A DNA stretch of 64,000 nt from Paraspadella gotoi (GCA_051294375.1 CM119271.1:6294698-6358697); one strand, 5' to 3'; counted from the stretch's first letter, positions 45,265 through 57,552 are shown. Made by a program: numbers and translations. The notes: generated by a model from the letters alone, not told the origin.

Positions 45265-45627
45265 GTTGCGCCGCAGTGAACGCATTTCCAGATGATCACG
45301 TGATTACACAAGTATAAATATTACAACCAACATTTATTCCTCCCTGCCAAGAACTATAAAAAATGAATAACCTTTAGTTAAACTATGATGAATTGAATTT
45401 TAGTTACGTGATCGAATTATCCAGTGATCACTGCACCAGTATGAAACCTATGCACATTAATCACACATACCTACAGTCACGGAATCAGACAATATTTCGT
45501 GTAATATTAGGTGGTTTTTTTTATTATTTAACAGAAAAGTAATAAACTAAGATGCTTCTGGTGCATATGTAGGCATTAGGAATGTTTATCATCTGAAATT
45601 TTGAGCACAAAGTCACAGCGGCGCAAC
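45265..45627 (+). mobile_element. MITE-like element, 363 bp, GTTGCGCCGC ends (copy 1)
   Basis: GTTGCGCCGCAGTGA at 45,265 and TCACAGCGGCGCAAC ending at 45,627 are near-perfect 15-bp inverted ends. The interior has GATCACGTGATTAC and CCAGTGATCACTGCACCAG but no frame. It sits in the intron between exons A and B of the minus-strand gene. Copies are at 56,162-56,524 and 63,526-63,891. Short inverted ends, AT-rich non-coding interior and smaller relatives at 16,096 and 41,467 define a MITE-like family. Confidence 0.75.
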
Positions 45628-45701
45628 CGTTGAACTTGCCAGTTCAAAGCCTCGATACGATTTTGAATCACTTCATTTTTGCAGAGTGGAAACGAACTTA
45701 C

Positions 45702-45961
45702 TTGAGCTTGCGTCAGGTGAGGCTGATGGCCGTTGAGCTGAGAAACGTGTAGGTTTTGTAAAGCTGCCGCATATGCTGCTGCTGCAGCGCCGTGAGGAAG
45801 CGCTAGGCCCGGAATTTGAGATCCTGCGGCTGCTGCAGAGGCGGCATGATGATGCCAAGGAAGGCCGCCCGACGGTACGCGCCGGCTGGCAAGTGTCTGA
45901 GCGCCGCCGTTGGCAAGTATTGAAGGCCGAAGGCGCTCAGTCCCGCGCCTTGCCGTCGCAC
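45702..45961 (-). CDS. Exon A of an Ala/Gln-rich protein, copy 1
   Basis: The acceptor TTTCCCGACAG and the donor CTCAA/GTAAGT enclose 260 nt that fit phase 1 (two bases first) and end in phase 0, matching exon B. The second half reads HHHAASAAAAGSQIPGLALP, HGAAAAAYAAALQNLHV, SQLNGHQPHLTQAQ: an Ala-rich then His/Gln-rich region. In the first third another frame (SAFGLQYLPTAALRHLPAGA) looks more protein-like than the connecting one, so two compensating indels may be present. GC content is far above the flanks. No domain is recognised; a regulatory protein with low-complexity arms is the best guess. Confidence 0.65.
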
Positions 45962-46081
45962 CTGTCGGGAAATAATCTTTTTTGTAATGTATATGAAGGT
46001 GATGTTTACTAAATAATACGAACTACTTACTAGTACTTAGTAATAAAGCAAGTTAAAAAATATTTTAACAAAAGACGGCAC

Positions 46082-46188
46082 CTGGTGCAAAAGCTATCTG
46101 TCCATTCCCGTCATATAGGCACCGCCGATTTGCGGAAGCTGAAGATGTTGAACTTGTTGTACTTGTCCGTTGGAGCGTAGTAGTAGAC
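46082..46188 (-). CDS. Exon C of an Ala/Gln-rich protein, copy 1, probably frameshifted
   Basis: Between the acceptor CGCTTTAAG and the donor CCAG/GTGCCG (weak) the frame that fits reads LLLRSNGQVQQVQHLQLPQI then GGAYMTGM, and then meets TAG. A second frame carries on as GQIAFAPG to the donor. At 107 nt it is one base short of the 108 that would join exon A in phase; a single missing G in ATGGACAG would explain both facts. The Gln-rich sequence fits exons A and B. Copy 2 is the same; copy 3 is beyond the window. Confidence 0.5.
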
Positions 46189-46371
46189 CTTAAAGCGAAT
46201 AAAAATTGAGAAATTTTGTAAGAAATTAAACCCCGGGTGGTCCAAACATAGCTAAGTGTAAAGTCAGAACGACTATCTATAACTAGATGCTGTGGCAACG
46301 GGGGGGACGTGTGTGATGCTGGCGCTCAGGGCTGTGAACCCCATGCTCTTATCTCGAGGTCAAGGGAGGTA

Positions 46372-46655
46372 TATCTGTAGTCGGGCATTGCATTAGTTCA
46401 CTCCGCCTATAAGCATGATACCTTCAGTCACGACCCGGTGGCTCAATGAGTAAATCCATCAGCTCATGACAATTAGTACCAGATTCAATCCCAACCCGCT
46501 ATCTACCCTGTGGGAAGTTTGAGGACGGCCGTAAACCGTCTTGGGGGTGTGGAAAACCCTCAAGCCTGGTTTCAAGTCCAGGACCCGTTCCATGGCTGCT
46601 AGAGGGGTTAAAGAAGTGGCAGATAGCAATCTTCAGCCCACTTATCGACTTTCGT
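46372..46655 (+). repeat. tRNA-derived SINE-like element, full copy (segment copy 1)
   Basis: 'GTAGTCGGGCATTGCATTAG', then A-box-like 'GGTGGCTCAATGAGTAAATC', B-box-like CAGATTCAATCCC, a second tRNA-like B box GGTTTCAAGTCC, and the tail CTTCAGCCCACTTATCG. The distance from the A box to the first B box (about 50 bp) is right for a tRNA promoter. The copy at 57,269-57,552 is the segment duplicate; those at 13,090 and 33,913 are independent family members. Confidence 0.75.
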
Positions 46656-46714
46656 CTCTTTCTCTGTTTCGCGATCATTCGGAATTCTGCGCCGAAACGG
46701 GACTTCTCCGGAAT

Positions 46715-46739
46715 NNNNNNNNNNNNNNNNNNNNNNNNN
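46715..46739. other. 25-N gap between segment copies 1 and 2
   Basis: Exactly 25 N at the junction. Confidence 1.
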
Positions 46740-47509
46740 TTTTTTTTTTTTTCCTCTCTCGACTCAATCAAGCGCACTGAACTCGCATTTCCTTCTATTT
46801 TTATTCATCGAACTCGGACTTTTTCCTCGACGCGCGACACAAATAAACAAAAGCCGCCACGACGAGAAAAAGATTCCGGCTCCAAACTAGAAAGGCATAT
46901 TTTGGTTTTCTGTTTTTGCGCGAAGCAGAAATTGGGGAGATATCGAGCGGATAATCGGGTAGGAAGAAGGTCAACGTTTCTTTTGGGCGGAGAGGGAAAG
47001 AGAGAAGCGCATATATATAATCCGATTTGCCTGTGGAAACTTAAATAATAATATGGAGTCTGCGATATTAACCGTTCTATGTTTTTTTTCTGTAATATCC
47101 AAACTTCGAAAGCTCATCTATTATTACCCACCTCTTTATCATTTCGTATCTCGTCGTCTGCGTAAGGATGCTAGAAGCGCAGAGCTGCTTCTTCCGCTCG
47201 CAGTATCAGGTTCGTTCATCATCAGATTCCATCTTTTCACGTGATAACCCTCAGGCAAACCATAACAACGACTTATTGTTCACTCTCACTATAAAGCCAC
47301 ACATCGCTATTCCCTTGTACTACAAGTTGTAGATCTATTGCCGCCAAACTGAGGTTTCCACGTTACATGGTATCCGTATACTTTAAGATTTTCTTTATTG
47401 GTTTTTAAAAGTTTGGTTCTGGTCGAATTTTGGTTCTGGTCGAATTTCCTCTTTTCAAGAATCTTTTTTGAACAAAATTACGCTAGTTTTCAGAATGTTT
47501 TTTTTTTTT

Positions 47510-47721
47510 NNNNNNNNNNNNNNNNNNNNNNNNNNNNNNNNNNNNNNNNNNNNNNNNNNNNNNNNNNNNNNNNNNNNNNNNNNNNNNNNNNNNNNNNNNN
47601 NNNNNNNNNNNNNNNNNNNNNNNNNNNNNNNNNNNNNNNNNNNNNNNNNNNNNNNNNNNNNNNNNNNNNNNNNNNNNNNNNNNNNNNNNNNNNNNNNNNN
47701 NNNNNNNNNNNNNNNNNNNNN
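47510..47721. other. Assembly gap (212 N)
   Basis: Run of N at the left edge of the minisatellite. Confidence 1.
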
Positions 47722-48128
47722 AGAGTGAGCGTGAGAAAGATGAAAAGCGAGAGATTCTCCTCACATTAATTGAGAATAAGTGAGTATTGAAAGACAGAGT
47801 GAGCGAGAGAAAGATGAAAAGCGAGAGATTCTCCTTACATTAACTGAGAGTGAGTGAGAATCGAAAGACAGAGTGAGCGTGAGAAAGATGAAAAGCGAGA
47901 GATTCTCCTTACATTAATTGAGAATAAGTGAGTATCGAAAGACAGAGTGAGCGTGAGAAAGATGAAAAGCGAGAGATTCTCCTTACATTAACTGAGAGTG
48001 AGTGAGTATCGAAAGACAGAGTGAGCGTGAGAAAGATGAAAAGCGAGAGATTCTCCTTACATTAACTGAGAGTGAGTGAGTATCGAAAGTGAGCGTGAGA
48101 AAGATGAAAAGCGAGAGATTCTCCTTAC
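47722..48128 (+). repeat. 74-bp minisatellite, at least five units
   Basis: Units TGAGAGTGAGTGAGTATCGA, 'AAGACAGAGTGAGCGTGAGA', GAAAAGCGAGAGATTCTCCT. Two variant types (TGAGAATAAG and TGAGAGTGAG starts) alternate in part. The last unit is shortened (GAAAGTGAGCG). Confidence 0.9.
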
Positions 48129-48243
48129 AATTTGTGTCATTTTTTATTCCTCCTTCAGGTGGAGACGTTGATTTGAATGGAGGCGGGATTCGTTATCACT
48201 TTGTCGTCGTCGTCAAGAAACCGGGACACGCCTACTTTTTCAT

Positions 48244-48406
48244 NNNNNNNNNNNNNNNNNNNNNNNNNNNNNNNNNNNNNNNNNNNNNNNNNNNNNNNNN
48301 NNNNNNNNNNNNNNNNNNNNNNNNNNNNNNNNNNNNNNNNNNNNNNNNNNNNNNNNNNNNNNNNNNNNNNNNNNNNNNNNNNNNNNNNNNNNNNNNNNNN
48401 NNNNNN
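48244..48406. other. Assembly gap (163 N)
   Basis: Run of N replacing the (GA)n array seen at 37,490-37,600 in copy 1. Confidence 1.
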
Positions 48407-48519
48407 AGAGAGAGAGAGAGAGAGGAAAACCGTCACAATCTTTTCCTCTTTTCTTTTTTTAACCTCGATTTAGAAACTTGGTAATGGAAGGAAAGTGATT
48501 GGTTAAAAGAAGGGGGTAC

Positions 48520-49420
48520 AGTGGGTACTGGATAGGGATAAAAAAGACTTTTTTTATCAGCGGATCCCGATTCTATAATTCACTTTGTCGGTCCGTCGGT
48601 CCGCCCCCTCAATATTGTCGGGCACACACTTATATCATGTCAGAACATCGAATTATGATAAATTATGCAAAAAAAAGATGTATGTACGTCCGTCTGTCTC
48701 TCTATCTGTCTTTCTGTCCGTCCGTCCGTCCGTCCGTCCGTCCGTCCGTCCGTCCGAGCGTCCGTCCGTCCGTCCTTCCGTCCGTCCGTCCGTCCCACCT
48801 TAAGAAAAAACACCAATTAATCGTGATTGGATGGATGGATTTAAATGAAATTTTGTATGTGGGTAGGGAAGTGTGTGATTGAAAATGGAAATGGAAATGA
48901 GTTTAAATGGAAAAAATTAAAAAATATATTTCACTATTTGAACACCAATTGCTCATGAGTGGATGGGGCGATTGACCTTGAATTTTGTATGTGGGTAGGT
49001 AAGTGTGTGATTAAGCTGGAAATCAAGTTTCGATGGAATCGTTTTAGTGGAAATGAGTTTAAATGGAGACAACAAAAAACATGTTTCACTAATTGATTAT
49101 GCTTCTTTTTCCTTTTATATTAAATGTAAATGCAGGATGTATTAATTAATCAAATAATTAATCAATTAGGAAATTAATTAATCAATAATTAATTAATAAG
49201 TCAATCAATCAAGTCAATCGTTATCGGCAGTATTCTCATCGTCGTCATTGCTTTTGTCGTGGTTAGTGACGAAAAGACCTAAAAACAAACATTTGGGATT
49301 AATTAATTAATTAATTACCTAATTAATTAATTAATTAATTAACTTGAATAATTTAAATATTAATTAATTAATTACCGATAATGATCGTGTACAGATCCGA
49401 CATTGTTTGCTCAAACTTGT
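48520..49420 (+). repeat. R2 repeat, segment copy 2, with a longer (GTCC)n
   Basis: Same order as 37,700-38,540. The (GTCC)n array at 48,715-48,797 is about 80 bp against about 25 bp in copy 1, with one GAGC interruption. The open Val-Arg-Pro-Ser frame over it is an artefact. Confidence 0.75.
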
Positions 49421-49592
49421 TAAGGGGGAAATTTAATTGATTTTTAAAGTCAGTTTGTAAAAAATGAAATTTGAAAGTCGGACGGAAATATGAAATTGAG
49501 TGAAGGGATTTACAATAATTAAAATGAAAATTATATCAATTAAAATTATTAATGATATAATTATTATCAATATACCTATTATTATTTTTAAA

Positions 49593-49733
49593 ATAACGAG
49601 ACTGTGAGAGAGTCTTGATTGAAAGCTGCATGCAGGGATCTGCAATGTCATTATCTTGTAAGATCGATGGGGGCCTTAAACCACAATAAATAGATACTTC
49701 TAAATTGGTTGTATCAATTTCATTAAAATTTAT
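49593..49733 (+). repeat. R1 repeat, segment copy 2
   Basis: Counterpart of 38,700-38,833 with the same internal deletion. Confidence 0.75.
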
Positions 49734-50242
49734 CATATTGTATAAATTACAATTACAATTACAATTTGGGAATTGACGATTGATGAAGGAAAAGATAATG
49801 AAGCGTGTAATTCCTCTTTAACAAACGATAAATGAAAACAATATGTATACAAAGTAAAATTATGTTTTAAATTAATACTACTTTAATCAGAAGTATTTCC
49901 ACGTAACGTTTCAATTAAGCTAAAATAAAAAGATCTTTCGGCTCGAAACGAAGCCTCGCATCCAATCGATGAAAATGACGCCCGGGGAAAAAAATCAGAC
50001 GTTTTAAATTCCGAAATTCCTTCAGGATTTTTCTCTCCTCATTTTTTTTATTACTTTTCAAAAAGATCAATTTTATTCTCCCTCCATTTCTTTCGAATCG
50101 CACATCACAATTCTGTGACAGGCGACGTGAATAGAAATTCTCAATTTTCCACATTTTTTCACATTTTTTCACATTCGCGGTTTCGGATAATTTTCATTTC
50201 CCCGGTGACGTCATCACGTCTGCGAAAAAAAAGTCCTATATT

Positions 50243-50324
<82 letters not shown>
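50243..50324. repeat. (CT)n microsatellite, segment copy 2
   Basis: Counterpart of 39,347-39,427. Confidence 0.95.
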
Positions 50325-50327
<3 letters not shown>

Positions 50328-52363
50328 TTCTATTCTATTTCCGTTTCCTCTCATCAATTCTATTTTAGTTTAGTTTTTATTTTTTAAAGTAGTATCAGGT
50401 TCTGTAAAGCAATTTCCTTCTTCTTGAACTTCAGCGTTTTTTTTGTAATTTTATTTTATTGGAAACTGAGAAGTGATTTTCTCTCCTTCACTTTCTATGT
50501 CTACTGTGATGTTTTTCTTTTTTATGTAATAATAATTAAGTAACTTAAAGAGTTAAGTAAAGGAAATCTATTTTTCGTTCGTCTAAGCAAGTCGTGATGT
50601 CCCAGCGAAGGCCGAGTCTCTAAGGATCCATCGTCTTTATTCCCCTCATAAACAAAAGTGCAATGAACTTTGGTGGCGGGCGCCGGCGGAAACTAGGAAG
50701 ACGCGTCTAACTCTAAGAGCGACTACTACGTACAACAAATCCTGGCGGGAAAATGCCTCCGCTGAATACCATTATACGTATTAGTAATTTAAGAACATGT
50801 CAAAACATAACAGCTTGTTTTTTCATACACCGCACTCGTCGCGTCTTTAAAACGCTTTCCCTTAATTAGTCTCATTTCATTAGGTCCAATATTTTTTTTT
50901 CGTCAAAATGCTAATTTGCCCATCATATCATTGCATTCGTTATCTTATTATCTTATACAACTTTGTTTTATTTATTAATTTTAGTATTAGTATTTTAGTA
51001 TTACTGTTACTGTTCACTGTTTCACAATGTTCTGATTAATGTTTTTATTCCCTTCTGCTTAAAAGAATTTTCATTATCTCCACCATTCATATATATATAT
51101 ATCTCTCTCTCTCTCTCTCTCTTTACCCGATCCCTCATTCTGATAGAAAGCCACAAAGAACTGCTGCTCACCTTTTTCGCCCGATGGCGCTCGATTTCCC
51201 TATTTGTCGTAATCATTGTTTATGTCTCCCGCAGTTCACCATTATTTTCGCAAAGCCATGTCTCAATGAGAATTTTTCTGTCAGTCAGTCAGTCAGTCAA
51301 ATATGCTTATTAAAGAAATATGTTTACATTTATCTCGATCAAACATTTTTTAAAAGCTTTGATACTTCAAATCGCTTTTCCCGACATTAATTACAACTAT
51401 ATGGCCCTTATCTATTTTTTATTTTCCTTCATGATGTCCTCCAAATTGATTTGATAAGCTCGTTAAGAGTTGGTATTATTCGGTATTATTTTATTTTAAT
51501 CACCTTTCCCGATGCATAAGCAAAAAGCCAAGGTCCATGGCCCGTAGTAGATCACGAACAACCGACTAATTTTATTCCGTCACTCCGCAATCGCGCAATA
51601 AACAGAATCGGGCGAATCAAAAGAACGCGGTTCGTCTCAAGATCAACAGAACGAGAAGCATTGAAGGCGAGTCGCCCAATAACCGGTGGTGAGGGGGGGG
51701 GGTTAGTCAATCGGCGAATCCAGCGGAATAAGGATTCTGTTTCCAGCTTTTATGAGCAATAACGCCGGGAACCAGGTGTCCACGCTCGCTCGGTCGCCGG
51801 TCGTGGCCGGCGTCACGGCCCTGGAATCGAAGGAATCGAGGGGAGTCGAAGCGGTGGTGGCTTTAGTTTAGAGAGGAAAGATGGTGGATAAGGGGAGGCT
51901 CTACAGAGTAGTCATTTACCCTAAAGAATTATTACATACAATTGGTACATCAGAGTAGTCATTTACCTTATATAATTAGTGAATAAAATGGGTACAAATG
52001 GTACATCAACGCAACCAAGATCGAGCCTTCTTTCTTCCCACCACTAGACTAGTAAGAGGGACGGAAGTTCTAATAATCCACCTGTGTCCGGTAATGTCGG
52101 CTCCCTTGTTCTGAATCGAGCGATTTAACGGTGATAGTTTTGTCCGGCCCATATGACTCTCTTGCCGCTTAACTTGGGACAGGCTCTTGTGGGTAGGAAT
52201 TTCATCACACTTCTAAGATTATAACATAAAAAAACCCAGCAACCTTTAAATCAAAACCCTTACATACATAATATTTTAGAATACTCGCGGAGCACTCTAT
52301 TAGTCACTTTTCGGTCACTTCGTCGGTCGATTGCTCATTTTTTAAGACAAATCTTAAGGAATG

Positions 52364-52517
52364 CTTGGGCCGCTTTCCGGAATTCCTAAAACTAAGGAAT
52401 AAAAAACGGAATTTTGATGCAGTGCATGTCATAAATAGAATGGCAAAGATTTTTAGTAATGTCATATCATGTGATCAATAAGAAATATACGTGAAAATAA
52501 ACTTACTGCGGCGCAAC
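52364..52517 (-). mobile_element. MITE-like element, 154 bp (segment copy 2)
   Basis: Identical counterpart of 41,467-41,620. Confidence 0.65.
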
Positions 52518-55500
52518 ACATTAGAATTACCGTTATTTTTTAATTTAGCCCTTTATTATTAGAATTCCTTGCCAATGAACTAAGTATAACTATAACTAAA
52601 AATAAATATTTTTAAATGTTTTTTAAAAGTCGCCAAAACCCGCGATCGGCGAAAGTAAAATTTAGCCCTATTTTTTTTACTTCGTTTAGGCTTTCGTCTC
52701 GAGAAAAAGTTTTATTGAAGCTGCAACGCGTTCCCCTTGGTCTTGGTTGTCAACAGTTGCCAGGAGTCGGCTCGTGAGGGTCCGAGGCAACTAACGCCTT
52801 TTTGTGTACATATGACCTGCACCATAGTATTTTATATGAACATTATTGACGTTATAAATGTTATTAACGAATCAAAAAAGTCGGAATTATCAATACGAGA
52901 GCACGTAACTATTTGTAAAAACTTGTACGTACACCAACACGAAATTTCGACCAAACACGTACACAGTCGAATCCAGGAGAGGCACAGCTCAATCATTTTA
53001 ACTTTTAGAGGAATTGCTTTTTTTTATTCGTTTCCTCCTGATACTAAAAATTAGAAAAGAATCAGTACTGCCTTCTTGCCGATGCGAAAGCTAAGAAAAG
53101 AGCATCATGTGGTCGGTCGGCCGATGAGGATTTTCCCTCTGGTCAGTTTTTTCATCCCTTTCAAATACTGGTATTCACATACCTCTTTTACAAATTTAAA
53201 TAGAAGCTACATATGCCATGTAACAAAAAAATTCTAAATTTAAATAAAAGTAGCATGTTGTATTTACATCATAGCATTTACTAGACAATACAGTATTATA
53301 CAACCACAAACATTCGTCATTTTAAAAATACAGAAAGAATTGTCAAAATCTTGGAGGCATATACGGAATCAATCACATAATTAGACATTTCCAACAATTT
53401 CGAAATAATATAGATTCTCGAATACAAATATACCTAAAGCTGTCATTAATGAGCAAATATCCATTACTTATAATAATAAATTTCACGCATACCCCCTCAA
53501 AAAAACAAAATAATCATTGCCATTTCATTTTTAAAAGGTTAAAATGCTTGCTCTACAAAACATTCATTACGGAAAGTAACACCAAATAAATTTCGCATTT
53601 ATTACGACCGTTAAAGGTCATGAATTAAAATCCAACTCTGTTAAAACGGAAAAAATTAACATTCGAAAAAACATTGACCTTATATTCAAAAACGGTTCCA
53701 ATAAGAACGTCAGATGAGCAACTTTCAGTCATTCTTAACTTTTAAAATGTGTACGAGCGATAATTAAGGAACAGTAATCCTCTGCTCCATAAAAATAATA
53801 GCATTTTTAGTTTTAGTTATTTCACAATTTGGTGGCAGCATATAAACAAACAATCAAGTTCCAAAAATATAACAATAACAATTTAAATACCAACATCTTC
53901 CGCAAGTTAAGAAGAACCAAAATCACTAAGAATGCTGCTCCCGTATAAGCTTATTCATGAGGAAAAGCCTCACACTGTAAATAGCTCATTAATACTGTAA
54001 AATAAGCAACGAAACAGTGAAAAAACGATCAGATTAACGATTCATAGTCATCAAGGGTCCTCGGTTTTATCTCATGTTTAAGCTAAAATGTTTTAGTGAC
54101 GGCTTGCCGTGAAAGCCCATGATTTAATAAGACACTTTTCCATCAATCTATAAAGACTCAAACAATTCATTTAATAAACAAGCCCGAACAGACTATATGA
54201 AAAATATATATGATAAAATTATAAAAAGAAAATATATGTTAACAAATAAAAATAGAGAAAAAAAAATGTATTAAAATATGAAAAAAAAATTGAAAAAAAA
54301 ATATTAAAAAAATTTGTAACGACCTGATTAAACAATTTTTTTAAAGTTGATTGTAAAATGACTGAGAAAGAATCATACAGAAAAGTAGAGAAACTCAACC
54401 TAGGAATGGTTTTAAACAAAAATTGATAAGGAGTTTATTGTTGGACCTCGTTAACAACCGGGTATATAGCTAATTTTATACCTATATTCCGTAATCAATA
54501 TTACGTACGTTAGATTTAAGATTTTAACAATTTTGTCTCAATTGATTAGAACGACGGAAAACGAAATTAAATACATCGAAAGAGCGATTTCATGGCGGCC
54601 TATTTTGATAAAAACATTTGTTATGAATGACTAAATCATGTCGTAGATGCTGAAAAGCGATTTGAATTAATTCTAAATACTTAGAATCACTAAAACGATA
54701 AAAAATAACTAAAAGAACTGAAATACAGAATAACGAAACGGGGGGAAGCACTGGAAATTGGAGCAAAACAACAACAGAAAATATGGCGTATTTTGGAATT
54801 CACCTACTGAAAGAATGATAATCTAACCTCGAAATTTCAGCAATGGAACAAAAACCATGGCAGGAGCAGCATTCAAAAACAAGCACATTATCAAGTCTAC
54901 TTATCTTCGTTAATAATGTATACTGAGTAAATCTAAAAATACTGATACATTTTGTTCGAGAGGCAAAGCCGAGCTTTATACCCCTTGGGCAAGCTTTCCC
55001 CACCGGGAGTACTTAACCTATTTCGACTATTTCGTCGTATTTCAACACGGAACCAAGGAATAAAAAATTAGCGAGGGGTGTCTCAAATTTGCTGCACAGA
55101 TCTCATTTTACAGAATTTAAAAGCTACGTATAATGCAAAATCGACTAAGAAATTATTCTATGTATTTAAAATATAAATATATATTCGCATAATTAAGATT
55201 AAGAATGTTAAAAATAAGATCAATCTGAAGACGAATCTACAACTACATTTCAAGCTATTTTGGGACCTTAAAACCGTTCTAATTGAACACCAGTATAATT
55301 ATAACACCATCTTTCATTTAATTTCAAATGTTAAAAAGTTTTCGCTATGCTTCAGGTATGAAGATTTGCTTCAGGAAATATTCTAAAAAGCATTGTAAAG
55401 CCAGTTTATTCTAATTATTTTGATTACTTCAAATAATAAAAATTCTTTTTATATAATTTCAACTGAAATGAAGCATTATAACAAGTGCTATAGTTGGTAT

Positions 55501-55960
55501 AAAAACAATTATCATATTAATCTCAATGATATTAATACAACAAAATAAATAAATAACAAGAATAACAATCCATCGAAAAGCTAATCTTAGCTTCTAAGAT
55601 GAAGCTTTCTATATAAAATGTATCACTGATTTTCTTATTTACCGCACTGAGAAAAAAATTTTCGAGATGGCTTGTTCAGAACTATTAAAGAAAGAGCTAT
55701 TTCAAAAGTCGCAGTATTGATGCTCTTTTCCGAATTTTATTTTTTTTTGCTTCCGTTTACACGTAACCTTTGAACAGAAAGAAGGGGAATTCGCTCGCTA
55801 CCCCCTTTACTCCGATTTCCTTAAATTGCTGCTGATTGTAGCGCTTTCACACTCCCGGAAAACCCTGGTTGTGAACGACATCAAGGTATAATTTTTATTT
55901 CAGTAGCCTATATAAAGTACAAAAACTGGAAAATTAAATCGAAAGATTTTGAAACCCTAC

Positions 55961-56067
55961 CTGAATAGCCCCTACTTGGCTTGAGCAGTTGGATGAGACA
56001 TGGCAGTTGGCGCAGTCATATAACCCGCGGGTCCCCCCAAACCATTAGCGACAAGATAAGGATGAGC
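55961..56067 (-). CDS. Exon B of the Ala/Gln-rich protein, copy 2, frameshifted
   Basis: Counterpart of 45,064-45,170, with the same one-base deficit and TAG; see that entry. Confidence 0.6.
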
Positions 56068-56161
56068 CTTTTAAAACAAATACATGCAAGTAAAAGAGAA
56101 AAGCGTTTAAAGGTTATTTTGAAATGACAACCGACGATGTTAAAGGTTGAACATAGTAGGA

Positions 56162-56524
56162 GTTGCGCCGCAGTGAACGCATTTCCAGATGATCACGTGA
56201 TTACACAAGTATAAATATTACAACCAACATTTATTCCTCCCTGCCAAGAACTATAAAAAATGAATAACCTTTAGTTAAACTATGATGAATTGAATTTTAG
56301 TTACGTGATCGAATTATCCAGTGATCACTGCACCAGTATGAAACCTATGCACATTAATCACACATACCTACAGTCACGGAATCAGACAATATTTCGTGTA
56401 ATATTAGGTGGTTTTTTTTATTATTTAACAGAAAAGTAATAAACTAAGATGCTTCTGGTGCATATGTAGGCATTAGGAATGTTTATCATCTGAAATTTTG
56501 AGCACAAAGTCACAGCGGCGCAAC
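56162..56524 (+). mobile_element. MITE-like element, 363 bp (segment copy 2)
   Basis: Identical counterpart of 45,265-45,627. Confidence 0.75.
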
Positions 56525-56598
56525 CGTTGAACTTGCCAGTTCAAAGCCTCGATACGATTTTGAATCACTTCATTTTTGCAGAGTGGAAACGAACTTAC

Positions 56599-56858
56599 TT
56601 GAGCTTGCGTCAGGTGAGGCTGATGGCCGTTGAGCTGAGAAACGTGTAGGTTTTGTAAAGCTGCCGCATATGCTGCTGCTGCAGCGCCGTGAGGAAGCGC
56701 TAGGCCCGGAATTTGAGATCCTGCGGCTGCTGCAGAGGCGGCATGATGATGCCAAGGAAGGCCGCCCGACGGTACGCGCCGGCTGGCAAGTGTCTGAGCG
56801 CCGCCGTTGGCAAGTATTGAAGGCCGAAGGCGCTCAGTCCCGCGCCTTGCCGTCGCAC
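56599..56858 (-). CDS. Exon A of the Ala/Gln-rich protein, copy 2
   Basis: Counterpart of 45,702-45,961 with no difference seen; see that entry. Confidence 0.65.
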
Positions 56859-56978
56859 CTGTCGGGAAATAATCTTTTTTGTAATGTATATGAAGGTGAT
56901 GTTTACTAAATAATACGAACTACTTACTAGTACTTAGTAATAAAGCAAGTTAAAAAATATTTTAACAAAAGACGGCAC

Positions 56979-57085
56979 CTGGTGCAAAAGCTATCTGTCC
57001 ATTCCCGTCATATAGGCACCGCCGATTTGCGGAAGCTGAAGATGTTGAACTTGTTGTACTTGTCCGTTGGAGCGTAGTAGTAGAC
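56979..57085 (-). CDS. Exon C of the Ala/Gln-rich protein, copy 2, probably frameshifted
   Basis: Counterpart of 46,082-46,188, with the same one-base deficit; see that entry. Confidence 0.5.
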
Positions 57086-57268
57086 CTTAAAGCGAATAAA
57101 AATTGAGAAATTTTGTAAGAAATTAAACCCCGGGTGGTCCAAACATAGCTAAGTGTAAAGTCAGAACGACTATCTATAACTAGATGCTGTGGCAACGGGG
57201 GGGACGTGTGTGATGCTGGCGCTCAGGGCTGTGAACCCCATGCTCTTATCTCGAGGTCAAGGGAGGTA

Positions 57269-57552
57269 TATCTGTAGTCGGGCATTGCATTAGTTCACTC
57301 CGCCTATAAGCATGATACCTTCAGTCACGACCCGGTGGCTCAATGAGTAAATCCATCAGCTCATGACAATTAGTACCAGATTCAATCCCAACCCGCTATC
57401 TACCCTGTGGGAAGTTTGAGGACGGCCGTAAACCGTCTTGGGGGTGTGGAAAACCCTCAAGCCTGGTTTCAAGTCCAGGACCCGTTCCATGGCTGCTAGA
57501 GGGGTTAAAGAAGTGGCAGATAGCAATCTTCAGCCCACTTATCGACTTTCGT
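57269..57552 (+). repeat. tRNA-derived SINE-like element (segment copy 2)
   Basis: Identical counterpart of 46,372-46,655. Confidence 0.75.

Larger units (their letters stand above)
36466..46714 (+). repeat. 10-kb segment, copy 1
   Basis: Runs from the poly-T plus CCTCTCTCGACTCAATCAAG at about 36,466 to CTTCTCCGGAAT just before a 25-N gap. It contains two MITE-like elements, R1 and R2 repeats, microsatellites, a SINE-like element and minus-strand exons. Copies 2 and 3 lie at 46,740-57,611 and from 57,637. From about 39,590 to 46,714 every landmark is at the constant distance of 10,897 bases from copy 2, and the stretches I compared are identical. Confidence 0.92.

Noticed and set aside
48499-48882. 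127-codon frame with Val-Arg-Pro-Ser repeats
   Set aside because: Translation of the (GTCC)n array inside the R2 repeat.
49294-49375. CRISPR-like or telomeric array from regular TTAA units
   Set aside because: Simple tetranucleotide repeats without spacers and without telomeric motif, in a eukaryotic context.
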